Shown: positions 52,499 to 61,514, counted from the stretch's first letter. The stretch: 64,000 nucleotides of DNA from Acidobacteriaceae bacterium (GCA_003134655.1 PLBY01000161.1:62001-126000); one strand, 5' to 3'. Notes: generated from the letters alone by a model not told the origin. Translations and numbers: made by a program.

Positions 52499-52558
52499 AC
52501 ATTGGCGCTCCTTTGCTTGGGCTGATTTCGCAGAGGATTACAGCGGGAGGCGGAGAGC

Positions 52559-54631
52559 TTACTTCTTCTTTCCCATCTTGCGGGAAATCTCTTCGTAGAT
52601 CTTGGGACGCATTTCGGCGAGGACGCTGTCGACAATGCTGGCAATGCCTTCATCGGAATCGGAGGGCGCGGACGCTTCCTCAGGAGTCTTTTCGGCGCCA
52701 GCAGCAACGGCTCGGGCTGCCGCGTCTTCAGGAGCGGAGGCTTCTTCTTCGGCGCCTTTCGGCGCGAGTTCTTCTGATGCAGCGCCGGGCGTGCCGGACT
52801 CGCGGGTGCGATGCCAACTGGCCCATGCGGCGGCGGTCGATTCGGCTGCGTCGGATTCTCCGTTGACGGCGTCCGCGGAGCTTTCGGAAGCGGGCTGGCC
52901 GTTGGTTGGCGCCGCTACCTCTGAAACGCTAACAGCTGAAGATTCTTCGGCACGAACTTCTTCGACGGGAGTGGGCACCGGAGTGTCAGACGTCTCGGCC
53001 TGCGCCTTCGGTTCTTCGGACGGCGCGACTTCCGCGACTTCAGGTTGCGCGGCTTCAAGTTTCGGAGTCGCCATCTCTTCGGCTGGTGCAACTGGACTGG
53101 CTTCGACGACCGCGGCGGGGGTCTCAGGCGATTTGGCCTCAGCTTCAGCGGTCTCTTCTGTTTCTGTTGGAGCGGGCTCCTGCGCCGCAGGGGCTGCTGG
53201 CATCTGCTGCTCGTAGGAGGCAGCGACCGCTTCGAGTTCTTTCACGGCGGCGCTGATCGCGTCGGTGGCAGCGTTGGCCACCTCGCTCAAGGTCTGCACT
53301 ACTTCTGGCGCTGGCGTCGCGGGAACCGGAACCATGGGTTCGGTCGCGGCGGCCGGCGATGCAGTTTCCATTGCGGTTGACGGAGTCTCCTGGGGCGCCG
53401 TGGTGTGTCGCACGTGGCCGGTTTCAGCCGCGGCGAAGGCGGCGTAGGCCTTCTGCATTTCGTGTTCGAGAGAGATCGCAGCTTCCTCTGGGGCAAGCGC
53501 AACCGAAACCGCTGTCCAACGCGAGACGACTGCTGAGAACTGCGCGCCTGCGGCCGCTGCCATGGTTACGGGCTCGTCGGCTGTATGGCTGGGAGCGCCT
53601 TGCAACCACGAGCCGCTCCCTGAACTTGTGCTGTGCGATGTGCCGGCCTCCGCTTCCAAGCCGGAGATCGCCGCCATCACGTCGGCGGGGCTGGAAGCAG
53701 GGCTGCTGGCTGCCTCTATCGGGAACTCGCTGGGCTTCTCTGCAGGTACGTCAATTTTCTCTTCGGATTTCTGTTCCGCAAAAGTCGCTACCTGGCTTGC
53801 GGGAACTTCCTGGGGAGCTTCAAGAGCGGGCTGAGCGGGCTGCGCTGCTTCCGCGCTCTGTTCCGTTTTGACTTCCGCCTCAGACTTGCTTTCCGCGATC
53901 TTGCCCTTCACTTGTGCTGCGGCGGCGGCCAACGCGGCGATCTCTTCCGGAGTGACGTCCTTGGGCAGGCCTTCGGGCGCGAGGGCTCCAAGATCAACCC
54001 GCGTTCCTTTCGTCTTGGCCTCGTGCGGCTGCTCCGCAATTTTGTGGTCGACTACCGTGCGCAAGTCTTTGTTCATGGCGTTGTACATCGGATCATCGCC
54101 ATCCTCTTGCGCAGCTGTCTCTTTCTTCTTGGGGGGAAATTGGATCCGGTTTCTCCATCCGGAATCTTCGTCGACGGCGGCTGACTTGTCGTAGCGGCCT
54201 TCGTCGAGGGCGGCAGTAGCCCGCGCGAATCGTCCCGGCTTCGAGGCTTCTCCTCGGGGCACAATCTTGTCTTCGAGTTTGCTGAGTGCGCTCAGCAACT
54301 CACTGGCTTCAAATGGCTTAACAATGAAGCCATCAGCGCGCACGCGCTTGGCTTCTTCGGGCTTGAAGGGCTCCAGTTTGCCCACGGTCAACAGAACGGG
54401 AACTCGCGCGGTTTCCTGCGCTTCCTTGAGGCGCTGGCACACCTCGAGCCCGCTGTAGCCGGGCATGTAGACGTCAAGGACGATGAGGTCCGGCTTAGCC
54501 TCGGCGATCTTCTTCAACGCCGCGGAACCGTTGTTAACCGTGATGACTTCGTATCCCGCGTCCGCGAGAATCTTCCGCCCCATATTCTGAGCGGTCACGC
54601 TGTCATCGGCGAGCAGTATCTTCCGGGCCAA
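52559..54631 (-). CDS. Response regulator with 550-residue Ala/Glu/Pro-rich tail
   Basis: The 690-residue protein opens with a normal receiver: KILLADDSVTAQNMGRKILA, phosphoacceptor Asp in IVLDVYMPGYSGLE (about 54), the Thr in PVLLTVGK, the Lys in GFIVKPFEASELL. After about residue 130 the sequence becomes low-complexity (Ala, Glu, Pro, Thr, Ser), with no DNA-binding or enzyme domain, and ends in a helix IVDSVLAEMRPKIYEEISRK. The tail may be a disordered linker or scaffold, with the final helix binding a partner. A signal or partner is not evident from the neighbours. Confidence 0.82.
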   Translation of the reverse strand: MARKILLADDSVTAQNMGRKILADAGYEVITVNNGSAALKKIAEAKPDLIVLDVYMPGYSGLEVCQRLKEAQETARVPVLLTVGKLEPFKPEEAKRVRADGFIVKPFEASELLSALSKLEDKIVPRGEASKPGRFARATAALDEGRYDKSAAVDEDSGWRNRIQFPPKKKETAAQEDGDDPMYNAMNKDLRTVVDHKIAEQPHEAKTKGTRVDLGALAPEGLPKDVTPEEIAALAAAAAQVKGKIAESKSEAEVKTEQSAEAAQPAQPALEAPQEVPASQVATFAEQKSEEKIDVPAEKPSEFPIEAASSPASSPADVMAAISGLEAEAGTSHSTSSGSGSWLQGAPSHTADEPVTMAAAAGAQFSAVVSRWTAVSVALAPEEAAISLEHEMQKAYAAFAAAETGHVRHTTAPQETPSTAMETASPAAATEPMVPVPATPAPEVVQTLSEVANAATDAISAAVKELEAVAASYEQQMPAAPAAQEPAPTETEETAEAEAKSPETPAAVVEASPVAPAEEMATPKLEAAQPEVAEVAPSEEPKAQAETSDTPVPTPVEEVRAEESSAVSVSEVAAPTNGQPASESSADAVNGESDAAESTAAAWASWHRTRESGTPGAASEELAPKGAEEEASAPEDAAARAVAAGAEKTPEEASAPSDSDEGIASIVDSVLAEMRPKIYEEISRKMGKKK

Positions 54632-54849
54632 AGGTATCCTCTGATGAGGGGAGATAACGCGAAGGTAACCTGAGCCACAACGTAAGTCAATGATCTAGAA
54701 GGGAGGTAACCGGTTACCAGCGGTCAGCACCTAGTGCGTACGGGACTGGACAGCCATGGCTTGAAGCGGCTCTGACGATTCCGTTTCCGGTTCGCAGAAT
54801 CCAGTTCAGGCCTGGCTGAGAGCTGACGGCCGAGAGCTGACAGCTGTTC
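54632..54849. other. Intergenic gap, no gene seen
   Basis: The 218 bases between bamD and the response regulator hold GGTAACCGGTTACC (54706-54719), a perfect 14-base palindrome 75 bases upstream of the response-regulator start, and a GAGAGCTGACxGCxGAGAGCTGACAGCTG repeat just before the bamD stop. Confidence 0.4.
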
Positions 54850-56310
54850 TTAGAACGGAACGAGCTTCTTCAGTCCCTTCTTTTTCTTCTTCTTGCTGCT
54901 CGAAAGATCCTGGTCACTAGCGGGAGTATTGTCGGTATTCGCGGTGGCGGACGAAGAAGAAGACTGGCCCTGATGGATCTCGTTGACCTGCACCGGCGGA
55001 GGCAGGGCCTGGTCTGTTCCGCTGTCGACCGGCTTCAGTTCATTGGGATCGGGCTGGGCAATTGGTTTCAGTTCGTTGGGATCCGGTGCCGCGGGTGGCG
55101 CGGTAGCGGAAGGAGGGGTTCCAAAGGCAGAGCCTCCGGGCGGAGTCACCTCGGAGGGTGGTATTGTACCGCTCGGCTGGTTGGGATTCACGATTTCGAC
55201 GCCCGCGACGTTGTTGCCGGACATTCCCGCTGCCACTGCCATTGTTTCTCGATGGACGACTTCATTGCCGCCTAGCGGAGGCGGCTCGACGAGATTCGGC
55301 TCACCCACTTTGGCAGCCTTGGCCACATCGGGTCCTTTCTTCATCAGGCCCATCAACTTCTGAACGGTCGTCGCCTCGCTCCGGCTGGCGATTTCGGCCT
55401 TGTTCTGCGCGACGGCTGCCTTGGTGGGCCGGGGGATCGGCTGTTTCAAGGCGGCCAGGCGTTTCTTGGCGTCATCGGTGCGATCCATCAGTGGGTAGCG
55501 CGTCAGGATCTTGTCATACGCCTTCGAGGCTTCCTTGGTGAACTCGTCCAGGTAGGCGGCTTTGACGGCCTCGCTGGTACACCCTCGGGGCATCCCGTGT
55601 ACGTCGCAGGTGGGCGCGAGCCGCATGCGCGCCATCTGACCCTCGTAATTCTGGCCCAGCAGATATTCCGCTTCATCGGCGCGGCTGTACAGAGGGTACC
55701 TGTCCACCAGCGATTGCAGGCGTGCGATCGACGCCGGATAGGATTCGCGCAGGGAGTAGAAGCGTCCAATGTCAAATTCTCGTTCGGCCAGCACTTCCTG
55801 TACTTCCATCAGGCGTTGCTTGGCTTCCGGCAAGAGTTTGCTGTCGGGGTATTGCAGAATCAGTTTCCGGTATTCATCCTCGGCGCGTTTGGCGTTGGTG
55901 TAGTCGCGATCCGGCTTCTCCATCTGCTGGTAATGGATGTTGGCGATCTTCAGCTGTGCTTCGGCCGCTTCCGGCATGTTAGGGAAGAAGATCTCGAAAT
56001 CGTTGTACTCCTGCTCGGCCTGGGCCAGCGCAGCGGTGCCGCCTTCCGCGTACCAGGAGTCGCCTACCGCCAGTTTGGCGCGGGCAATGTACTCGGAGTC
56101 CGGATAGGTATTGATGAGCGTCTGGAGCGTGAGGCGCGCAACGTCGAAGCGGTTGTGGCGCATGGCGTCCATGGCCTTGTCGAACAGGACCTTGTCAGGC
56201 TGCTTCGATCCGACTCCGGCGAGCGGGTTCACCGACTTCTTGTTGGTGCAGGCGATGGTGAGCACCAGCAGCATGCCCAACACGACAATCAACGGAATTC
56301 GACGTGACAT
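54850..56310 (-). CDS. bamD: Outer membrane assembly lipoprotein BamD-like, with long tail
   Basis: BamD is part of the BAM complex that inserts outer-membrane barrels. The 486-residue protein has a lipoprotein signal (LGMLLVLTIAC, Cys21) and TPR-like repeats (FDKAMDAMRHNRFDVARLTL, YNDFEIFFPNMPEAAEAQLK, KLILQYPDSKLLPEAKQRLM). E. coli BamD is about 245 residues; here about 200 extra residues follow, Pro/Gly/Thr-rich and ending with a Lys run (KKKKKKGLKKLVPF). The start at 56310 is clear. A cruciform repeat lies upstream. Confidence 0.8.
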   Translation of the reverse strand: MSRRIPLIVVLGMLLVLTIACTNKKSVNPLAGVGSKQPDKVLFDKAMDAMRHNRFDVARLTLQTLINTYPDSEYIARAKLAVGDSWYAEGGTAALAQAEQEYNDFEIFFPNMPEAAEAQLKIANIHYQQMEKPDRDYTNAKRAEDEYRKLILQYPDSKLLPEAKQRLMEVQEVLAEREFDIGRFYSLRESYPASIARLQSLVDRYPLYSRADEAEYLLGQNYEGQMARMRLAPTCDVHGMPRGCTSEAVKAAYLDEFTKEASKAYDKILTRYPLMDRTDDAKKRLAALKQPIPRPTKAAVAQNKAEIASRSEATTVQKLMGLMKKGPDVAKAAKVGEPNLVEPPPLGGNEVVHRETMAVAAGMSGNNVAGVEIVNPNQPSGTIPPSEVTPPGGSAFGTPPSATAPPAAPDPNELKPIAQPDPNELKPVDSGTDQALPPPVQVNEIHQGQSSSSSATANTDNTPASDQDLSSSKKKKKKGLKKLVPF

Positions 56311-56329
56311 AAGACCTCGATGTTGCTGG

Positions 56330-56478
56330 TGTGGGGCCGGGTCTTGGACCCGGCCGCCGAGCGGAACTCGGCTCTTTCTCTGTCGTGCGCGCTATCGTGC
56401 GGCTGGCTGCCTTGATCTGGTCCGCACCGAGCAGCCGGGCTTTGCCCGGCCTGACCGGATCCGAGACCCGGTCCCACA
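56330..56478. repeat. Cruciform element between rpe and bamD
   Basis: Outer arms 56330-56348 and 56460-56478 match 17 of 19 as inverted repeats (TGTGGGGCCGGGTCTTGGA). Inner hairpins are GCCGAG-CGGAA-CTCGGC (56356-56372) and GCCGGGC-TTT-GCCCGGC (56434-56450). The plan matches 43777-43886. It starts 8 bases after the rpe stop. Confidence 0.65.
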
Positions 56479-56486
56479 AGAAAAAA

Positions 56487-57161
56487 CTAGACTTTCTGCA
56501 TGGCAGCTTCTGTTGCTGCCTTCAGCAGAGCCTGCGCATTCTTGCTTGGATCACCATTCCCGAACACGGCGTTGCCCGCCACCAGAATTTCTGCTCCGGC
56601 ACGAACCACGTCGGCGACGGTCTCGAGTGCCACGCCGCCATCCACCTCGATGCGGTAATGCAGGCCGCGTTGGCTGCGAATCTCAGCTAACCGCCGCATT
56701 TTGTGCAGCGTGGACGGAATGAACTTCTGCGCTCCAAAGCCCGGATTCACCGACATCACCAGCACGTAGTCGATGATGTCGAGCACCTCCGAGAGCGTAT
56801 CCACCGGCGTCGCCGGATTGATCACCACACCCGCCAGGCAGCCGTGACTCTTGATGAGATGCAGAGTGCGGTCCAAGTGGCGGCATGCTTCTTGATGAAC
56901 CGAAATCCAGTCGGCGCCCGCATCGGCGAAGACGGGGATGAACTCGTCCGGATTCTCGATCATCAGGTGGCAGTCGAGGGGCAACTGGGTTACTTTGCGT
57001 AGTGACTTCACGACTGGCGGCCCGATCGTGAGGTTGGGAACGAAGTGTCCATCCATGATGTCGACGTGGATGACACTGCCGCCGCCCTCGCCTGCGGCGC
57101 GGACCTGCTCGCCCAGGCGGGCAAAATCAGCCGAAAGAATTGACGGTGCCAGTTCGATCAA
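56487..57161 (-). CDS. rpe: Ribulose-phosphate 3-epimerase
   Basis: Rpe interconverts ribulose- and xylulose-5-phosphate in the pentose phosphate pathway. The 224 residues match the family: LAPSILSADFARLGEQV, VIHVDIMDGHFVPNLTIGPP, DCHLMIENPDEF, VLVMSVNPGFGAQKF and VDGGVALETVADVVRAGAE. A TIM barrel with the metal-binding His and Asp residues is complete. It lies 115 bases after the cytochrome c gene and in front of bamD on the same strand. Confidence 0.95.
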   Translation of the reverse strand: MIELAPSILSADFARLGEQVRAAGEGGGSVIHVDIMDGHFVPNLTIGPPVVKSLRKVTQLPLDCHLMIENPDEFIPVFADAGADWISVHQEACRHLDRTLHLIKSHGCLAGVVINPATPVDTLSEVLDIIDYVLVMSVNPGFGAQKFIPSTLHKMRRLAEIRSQRGLHYRIEVDGGVALETVADVVRAGAEILVAGNAVFGNGDPSKNAQALLKAATEAAMQKV

Positions 57162-57276
57162 AAGTGAACTCTCAGAACCAGGGCTCTGATCGGGAAACGA
57201 TGTGCAGAAATTCTAACACGCGGAAAGGTGACGCGGCCGAAGCCTGCAACCGACGGAGGGTGGGAAATGTGCCGGT

Positions 57277-58281
57277 TTACGGGTTCAGCGACGCCGTGTA
57301 CGCAGCGAGGGCCTCCATCTCGTCGATGGTCATTTTGATGACGACCGGCTTCATGACATGAACGGCTGCACCGGTCCGCGCACCGCTCTGGATGTCATAG
57401 AGTTGTCGCACGATGTAACTGGGCGAGCGGCCAGCAAGTGCCGGGATCTTGCCCTGGCCCCGCAGGCCGGGGCCGTGGCAGGTGGCGCAGCGAAGAGTCT
57501 TGCTGGACGTGCCGTTTGCCAGTGCCTCGCCTTTTTTGATGCTGCCCACTGGCACGTAGGCGATGAATCCGGAGTGGTCATCGCGCAGTTCGGTGCGTTC
57601 CAGATTCTCCGGCGTTTCGATGATGCGCGCACCGATCGGTTCCATCGCGGCTCCGCCCGAGGGAACCAGCATCCATCCGGCAACATGCGTCGTCGGAACG
57701 ACGTCGGTTTCGACAACGCGGATCCAGGGTTTGGGTTTCAGCGCGGAGAAATACTCGGCGGCGGCCTGGATCTCTTTTCCGTTAGCCTTCGTTTCGTAGG
57801 CGATCATGGCGGCGGTGGGCCCGTGTTTCGGCTCGGAACTCTTGCGCAGACCGCTCTTGAAATCGGCCAATTGTTCAACCATGTAGGGCACGGGCAACCC
57901 GGCGAGACTGGAATTCTCCGGACGGCCTTCCCCGTTTGGCAGATGGCAATAGCCGCAGGCGAAAACATCGGGCGCCCGGCCGTGCGACACGATCTCAGGC
58001 ATCGCCGGATGTTCGGCGGGATGCCAATCGGGCGGGCTGAAGAAATTGCGAGTTTGCTCAACCGTGAATGCTGCTTCACTGCCCGGCACATGTCGCAGCG
58101 TAGGGTCTGGTGTTTGGGCGGCGGCAGGTGCGGTGGCCGGAGGATTCAGAGCGTAGGCCCAGTACGGGGGAGGTTCGCGCAGAGCCTTTGTTCCCACTGG
58201 ATTCTGTGTCGCGGGAATCTGCCAGGCCGCCGCCATCAGGGCGGCCGTCAACGAGAACAGAATGAGCTCTCCAGATCTCAT
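57277..58281 (-). CDS. Di-heme cytochrome c
   Basis: The 334-residue protein has a signal peptide (LILFSLTAALMAAAWQIPA) and two heme-binding motifs, CGYCH and CATCH, each followed by a Gly-rich segment (GEGRPENSSLAG, GPGLRGQGKIPALAG). Such periplasmic cytochromes pass electrons in respiratory chains; partners are not in the window. Its start overlaps the preceding gene's stop by ATGA (58278-58281), so the two were translated together. Confidence 0.85.
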   Translation of the reverse strand: MRSGELILFSLTAALMAAAWQIPATQNPVGTKALREPPPYWAYALNPPATAPAAAQTPDPTLRHVPGSEAAFTVEQTRNFFSPPDWHPAEHPAMPEIVSHGRAPDVFACGYCHLPNGEGRPENSSLAGLPVPYMVEQLADFKSGLRKSSEPKHGPTAAMIAYETKANGKEIQAAAEYFSALKPKPWIRVVETDVVPTTHVAGWMLVPSGGAAMEPIGARIIETPENLERTELRDDHSGFIAYVPVGSIKKGEALANGTSSKTLRCATCHGPGLRGQGKIPALAGRSPSYIVRQLYDIQSGARTGAAVHVMKPVVIKMTIDEMEALAAYTASLNP

Positions 58282-58821
58282 TGCTGGGGCGGCTGCGGGT
58301 CAGCCTTGGGCGCGGTCTTTTCCATCTCCTTCATTTCTTGTGCCATGCGGTCTTTCCATTCTCCGAGGTACCTACTCACGATCGGCATGGCTGCCTTTGA
58401 CCCTTCTTGCATGACCACGGGGAGCTGTTGCAGAACGTTTTGCCCCACGGGCGAAGAGTAGAACGCATTCATGGCCTCGATGTCGCCCTTTGGTGAAATG
58501 TTGCTGGTAGGTGGGAATCATCGCTTGCGTGATCTCGTCGAACGGCATGCCCTTGATCAAGCCGTCCATATGCTTTCTTGAAATGCGTGTCGAACTCCGG
58601 TGATACGCTGCCTTTTTCCTGCAGGATCTGATCTCGGAAGAACTGCTGTATGTTCTGGGATTGAACTTCCATGACTCGCTGAATCATGTCGTGGGCGTGC
58701 ATGGTGCGGAGGTGGAGGATGACGTCATCATCTTCTGTTTTGAGGCAGGCTCATCCAAGGTCTGTGCCAGACCGGGTACGGCGAAGGCGAGGCAGGCACA
58801 CACGATCCACAAACGCTTCAT
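58278..58821 (-). pseudogene. DUF2059-type secreted protein with three frameshifts
   Basis: From the ATG at 58821 a signal peptide is read (KRLWIVCACLAFAVPGLAQ). The frame then shifts to give DDVILHLRTMHAHDMIQRVM and FFRDQILQEKGSVSPEFDTH (58702-58590), shifts again to MDGLIKGMPFDEITQAMIPT and YQQHFTKG, and shifts a third time to MNAFYSSPVGQNVLQQLPVV and MPIVSRYLGEWKDRMAQEMK, ending at 58278. Together these make one normal DUF2059-type protein of about 180 residues. Each shift could be caused by a one- or two-base change, in places in a run of G or A. DUF2059 function is unknown. The reading-frame loss is either real decay or sequencing error. Confidence 0.8.
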
Positions 58822-58920
58822 AACAATCCTCCGCAGGCTTCCAGACAGCGTATCCCAAGAAACGGGCGCAATCTACCGATTTCGAGGACTTGTTGCTGTT
58901 TGTGGTCTTTGTTCGCGCCC

Positions 58921-59799
58921 GTGATAACCTCATCCGGCGTGTCTTCGGTGACTCAATTCGCGCCGGCTGTTTACAGCGTGGTAGCGGTATTTCTCTGGGG
59001 CGCGGCCGATTTCGCGGGTGGGTACGGATCGCGGCGCGCGAACGCGTTTGTGCTTACGGCGTTTTCACACGTCTGCGCATTTGCGCTGATGTTTGCGATT
59101 GCGCTGGGGCAGCATGGGGCATTCCCTTCCCGCGCGAGTATCGTCTGGGCGGTGATCGCTGGGGCGTCGGGAGGATTCTCGCTCGCGGTTTTCTATCGAG
59201 CCCTGGCCTCTGGACAAATGGGATTGACGGCTCCCATCGCGGCATTGGTGGGCGCAGCCATACCCACGATGGTGGACGTCGCTCTGGAGGGCGCCCCGAG
59301 CCGGTGGACGATCGGCGGCTTCCTGCTCGCTGTGCTGGCAATCTGGCTGATCACGCGGCCGGAACCTTCGGGCGAAAAAGATCCCGTGGGTCGCCCCGCG
59401 GGTGTCGGCATGGCCGCTCTGGCGGGTGTCGGATTCGCGGGATTCTATCTGTGCATCCACCAGGCGAGCGGCTCTCCGGTCTGGATTGCTGCTCTGTCTC
59501 GCATTGGGTCGTTCACGGCCACTGCGGTTGCGGTGTTGGCGATCCGCGCGCCATTGACACTGGATCGTCCGCGCGTGGCGCTCGGCGTGGTGGCCGGAAG
59601 CTTCGACATTACGGCCAGCGCAATGTTCATCTACGCCAGTCAGCACGGGCGACTGGATGAAGCGGTGCTGATTACGTCGCTGTACCCAGCTGTCACTGTG
59701 CTGCTGGCTCGCCTCGTTTTGAAAGAACACTTTAGCCGGTGGAAGTTCGTGGGGCTGCTGGCGGCGCTGGCGGCGGTGCCGTTGCTGGCGGCGGGGTAG
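58921..59799 (+). CDS. EamA/DMT-family permease
   Basis: A membrane protein of about 290 residues with ten hydrophobic helices, two EamA repeats (AVFLWGAADFAGGYGSRRAN; FYLCIHQASGSPVWIAALSR), and LITSLYPAVTVLLARLVLKE near the end, which is typical of the family. It likely exports or imports small metabolites across the inner membrane; the substrate is unknown. The start is uncertain: GTG 58921, TTG 58900 and GTG 58939 are possible. Confidence 0.8.
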   Translation: MITSSGVSSVTQFAPAVYSVVAVFLWGAADFAGGYGSRRANAFVLTAFSHVCAFALMFAIALGQHGAFPSRASIVWAVIAGASGGFSLAVFYRALASGQMGLTAPIAALVGAAIPTMVDVALEGAPSRWTIGGFLLAVLAIWLITRPEPSGEKDPVGRPAGVGMAALAGVGFAGFYLCIHQASGSPVWIAALSRIGSFTATAVAVLAIRAPLTLDRPRVALGVVAGSFDITASAMFIYASQHGRLDEAVLITSLYPAVTVLLARLVLKEHFSRWKFVGLLAALAAVPLLAAG

Positions 59800-59803
59800 T
59801 GTC

Positions 59804-59827
59804 ATTCCATATTCCAGAATATGGAAT
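59804..59827. promoter_or_regulatory. 24-bp perfect inverted repeat, operator-like
   Basis: ATTCCATATTC-CA-GAATATGGAAT has 11-bp arms, five bases after the permease stop and 95 bases before the ABC ATPase start. The size and symmetry suit a dimeric regulator of the ATPase gene; the regulator is unknown. Confidence 0.45.
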
Positions 59828-59921
59828 AGACAGTCCGGTCCTCAACGGAGTGCAACTGCTGGTAATGGGAGACCGGACTCGGCACTCGCGGGCCGGCGAC
59901 TAGTGCTGCTAGCATCGCACT

Positions 59922-60743
59922 GTGGCGCTGGTTGAAATCCGCAACCTGACGAAAGTGTTTCCGCATAGCGAGTCGGCGTTTGGCGGGAAATCGCGGGGAG
60001 AAGTGCGTGCGGTCGATGATGTGTCGCTCGACATTCAGGCCGGCGAGACGCTTGGCCTCGTGGGCGAGTCCGGATCGGGTAAGAGCACGCTGGGACGGCT
60101 CATCTTGCGTCTCATCGAGCCCACATCGGGCAGCGTGCGCTTCGAGGGGCGCGATCTGCTGGCGGCTGGCCGTGGCGAGATGCGGGGCCTGCGCCGTGAC
60201 ATGCAGATTATTTTTCAGGATCCGTTTGCCTCGCTCGATCCGCGGTTTCGGGTGGAAGATGTGATTGCCGAGCCGCTGATTATTCACGGACGCGTCATTC
60301 GCGGGGACGCGGGCAGGTCCGGTCCGGCGAAACTCGACGTTCGCGCCCGTGTCACCGAGTTGCTGCGCGCGGTGGGGCTCGATGAATCCGCGCGTACGCG
60401 GTATCCGCACGAATTTTCCGGGGGACAGCGGCAGCGGATTGGAATCGCGCGCGCTCTGGCGCTGCGGACGAAATTCATCGTATGCGATGAGCCGGTCTCG
60501 GCGCTTGACGTGAGCGTGGGAGCGCAGATCGTCAACCTGCTGGCGCAGCTGCAGCGCGATTTCGGACTGACGTATTTGTTCATCTCGCACTCGATGCCGG
60601 TGGTGCGCTATCTCTCCACGCGGATTGCGGTGATGTATCGAGGAAAAATTGTCGAAGTGGGAGACACCTCGCAGATTACCGAACGTCCGGCGCACGCTTA
60701 CACACGTAGCCTGCTGGAGGCCACGCCGGAGTTGCTGGTGTAG
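59922..60743 (+). CDS. ABC transporter ATP-binding protein, oligopeptide (OppF-like) type
   Basis: The 273-residue ATPase starts at a GTG. Walker A is GESGSGKSTLGRLIL, Q-loop MQIIFQDPFASLDPR, signature FSGGQRQRIGIARAL, Walker B FIVCDEPVSALD, H-loop LFISHSMPVV; the tail (ITERPAHAYTRSLLEATPEL) is the Opp-specific C terminus. OppF-like subunits power peptide uptake or export. No permease, OppD-like or binding-protein gene lies nearby in the window. Confidence 0.88.
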   Translation: MALVEIRNLTKVFPHSESAFGGKSRGEVRAVDDVSLDIQAGETLGLVGESGSGKSTLGRLILRLIEPTSGSVRFEGRDLLAAGRGEMRGLRRDMQIIFQDPFASLDPRFRVEDVIAEPLIIHGRVIRGDAGRSGPAKLDVRARVTELLRAVGLDESARTRYPHEFSGGQRQRIGIARALALRTKFIVCDEPVSALDVSVGAQIVNLLAQLQRDFGLTYLFISHSMPVVRYLSTRIAVMYRGKIVEVGDTSQITERPAHAYTRSLLEATPELLV

Positions 60744-60751
60744 AACCCCAA

Positions 60752-60790
60752 ATCTTTAACCACCAAGGACACTAAGGTTCACGAAGGAAA
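60752..60790. repeat. AACCACCAAGGACAC-type intergenic repeat
   Basis: TTTAACCACCAAGGACACTA with GGTTCACGAAGGAAA following is nearly identical to 21881-21918. It lies 10 bases after the ATPase gene. Confidence 0.55.
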
Positions 60791-60863
60791 ACTCTGCTCG
60801 CTTGGGGACATCCGCTTTCGGTTGTCGCGAGCGCAGCGAAGATACCCGTGCCATACTCTTTTG

Positions 60864-61514
60864 ATGTCTCGCTCCGAGCCTGGTTTCACCCGCGATCTCA
60901 TTGAGCTAGTTCTTGGTTACGGGTTGATCTTGTTCGTGCTGTGGATGCCGGAGTTTCCGCAACGCATTCTTTCTCCGGTCGCGCTGGTGGTGACGCTGAC
61001 GATCGTCCTGGCGCGGCGTCCGAGTCTGGATGATCTCGGCATCGGCTGGAGAGGACTGGGGCGGTCGTTCTGGATTCTTCCCGCCGCGATTGTCATCACG
61101 ATCGCGAGCGTGCTGGTTGCGAAACAAATTGGAACATTGCATCCGCTGTACAAAGGCGATTTCAAGCACATCGCGGGATATGTCGTGTGGACACTCTACC
61201 AGCAGTTCCTCATGAATGACTTATTCATGCCGCGGCTCAGTCGGCTTCTCGGCGGCGAGGGCGCTGCCGTCGGTGTGGCCGCGGTGCTGTTCGCGACGGC
61301 ACATTTACCGAATCTTCCGCTCACGGCAGCGACACTGGTTTGGGGAGCGATCTCGTGCACGCTGTTCCTGCGTTACCGGAACCTCTACGCGCTTGGTCTC
61401 GCGCAAGGATTGCTCGGACTGTGCTTCGCTGTCTGCGTGCCGGATGCTCTACACCACCATCTGCGCGTCGGATTGGGATATCTGCGCTATTCCTCGCCGG
61501 GGCCTCGTCCATAG
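60864..61514 (+). CDS. CPBP-family membrane protein lacking the Glu-Glu motif
   Basis: The 216-residue protein from ATG 60864 has about six membrane helices. Its core matches the CPBP/CAAX-protease group, including the second motif FATAHLPN and a third region ALGLAQGLLGL. The first motif, normally EExxxR, reads QQFLMND, so the catalytic Glu pair is missing. It may be a non-proteolytic member or belong to a variant group with Gln here. A second CPBP gene with an intact motif stands 300 bases downstream on the other strand. Confidence 0.6.
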   Translation: MSRSEPGFTRDLIELVLGYGLILFVLWMPEFPQRILSPVALVVTLTIVLARRPSLDDLGIGWRGLGRSFWILPAAIVITIASVLVAKQIGTLHPLYKGDFKHIAGYVVWTLYQQFLMNDLFMPRLSRLLGGEGAAVGVAAVLFATAHLPNLPLTAATLVWGAISCTLFLRYRNLYALGLAQGLLGLCFAVCVPDALHHHLRVGLGYLRYSSPGPRP

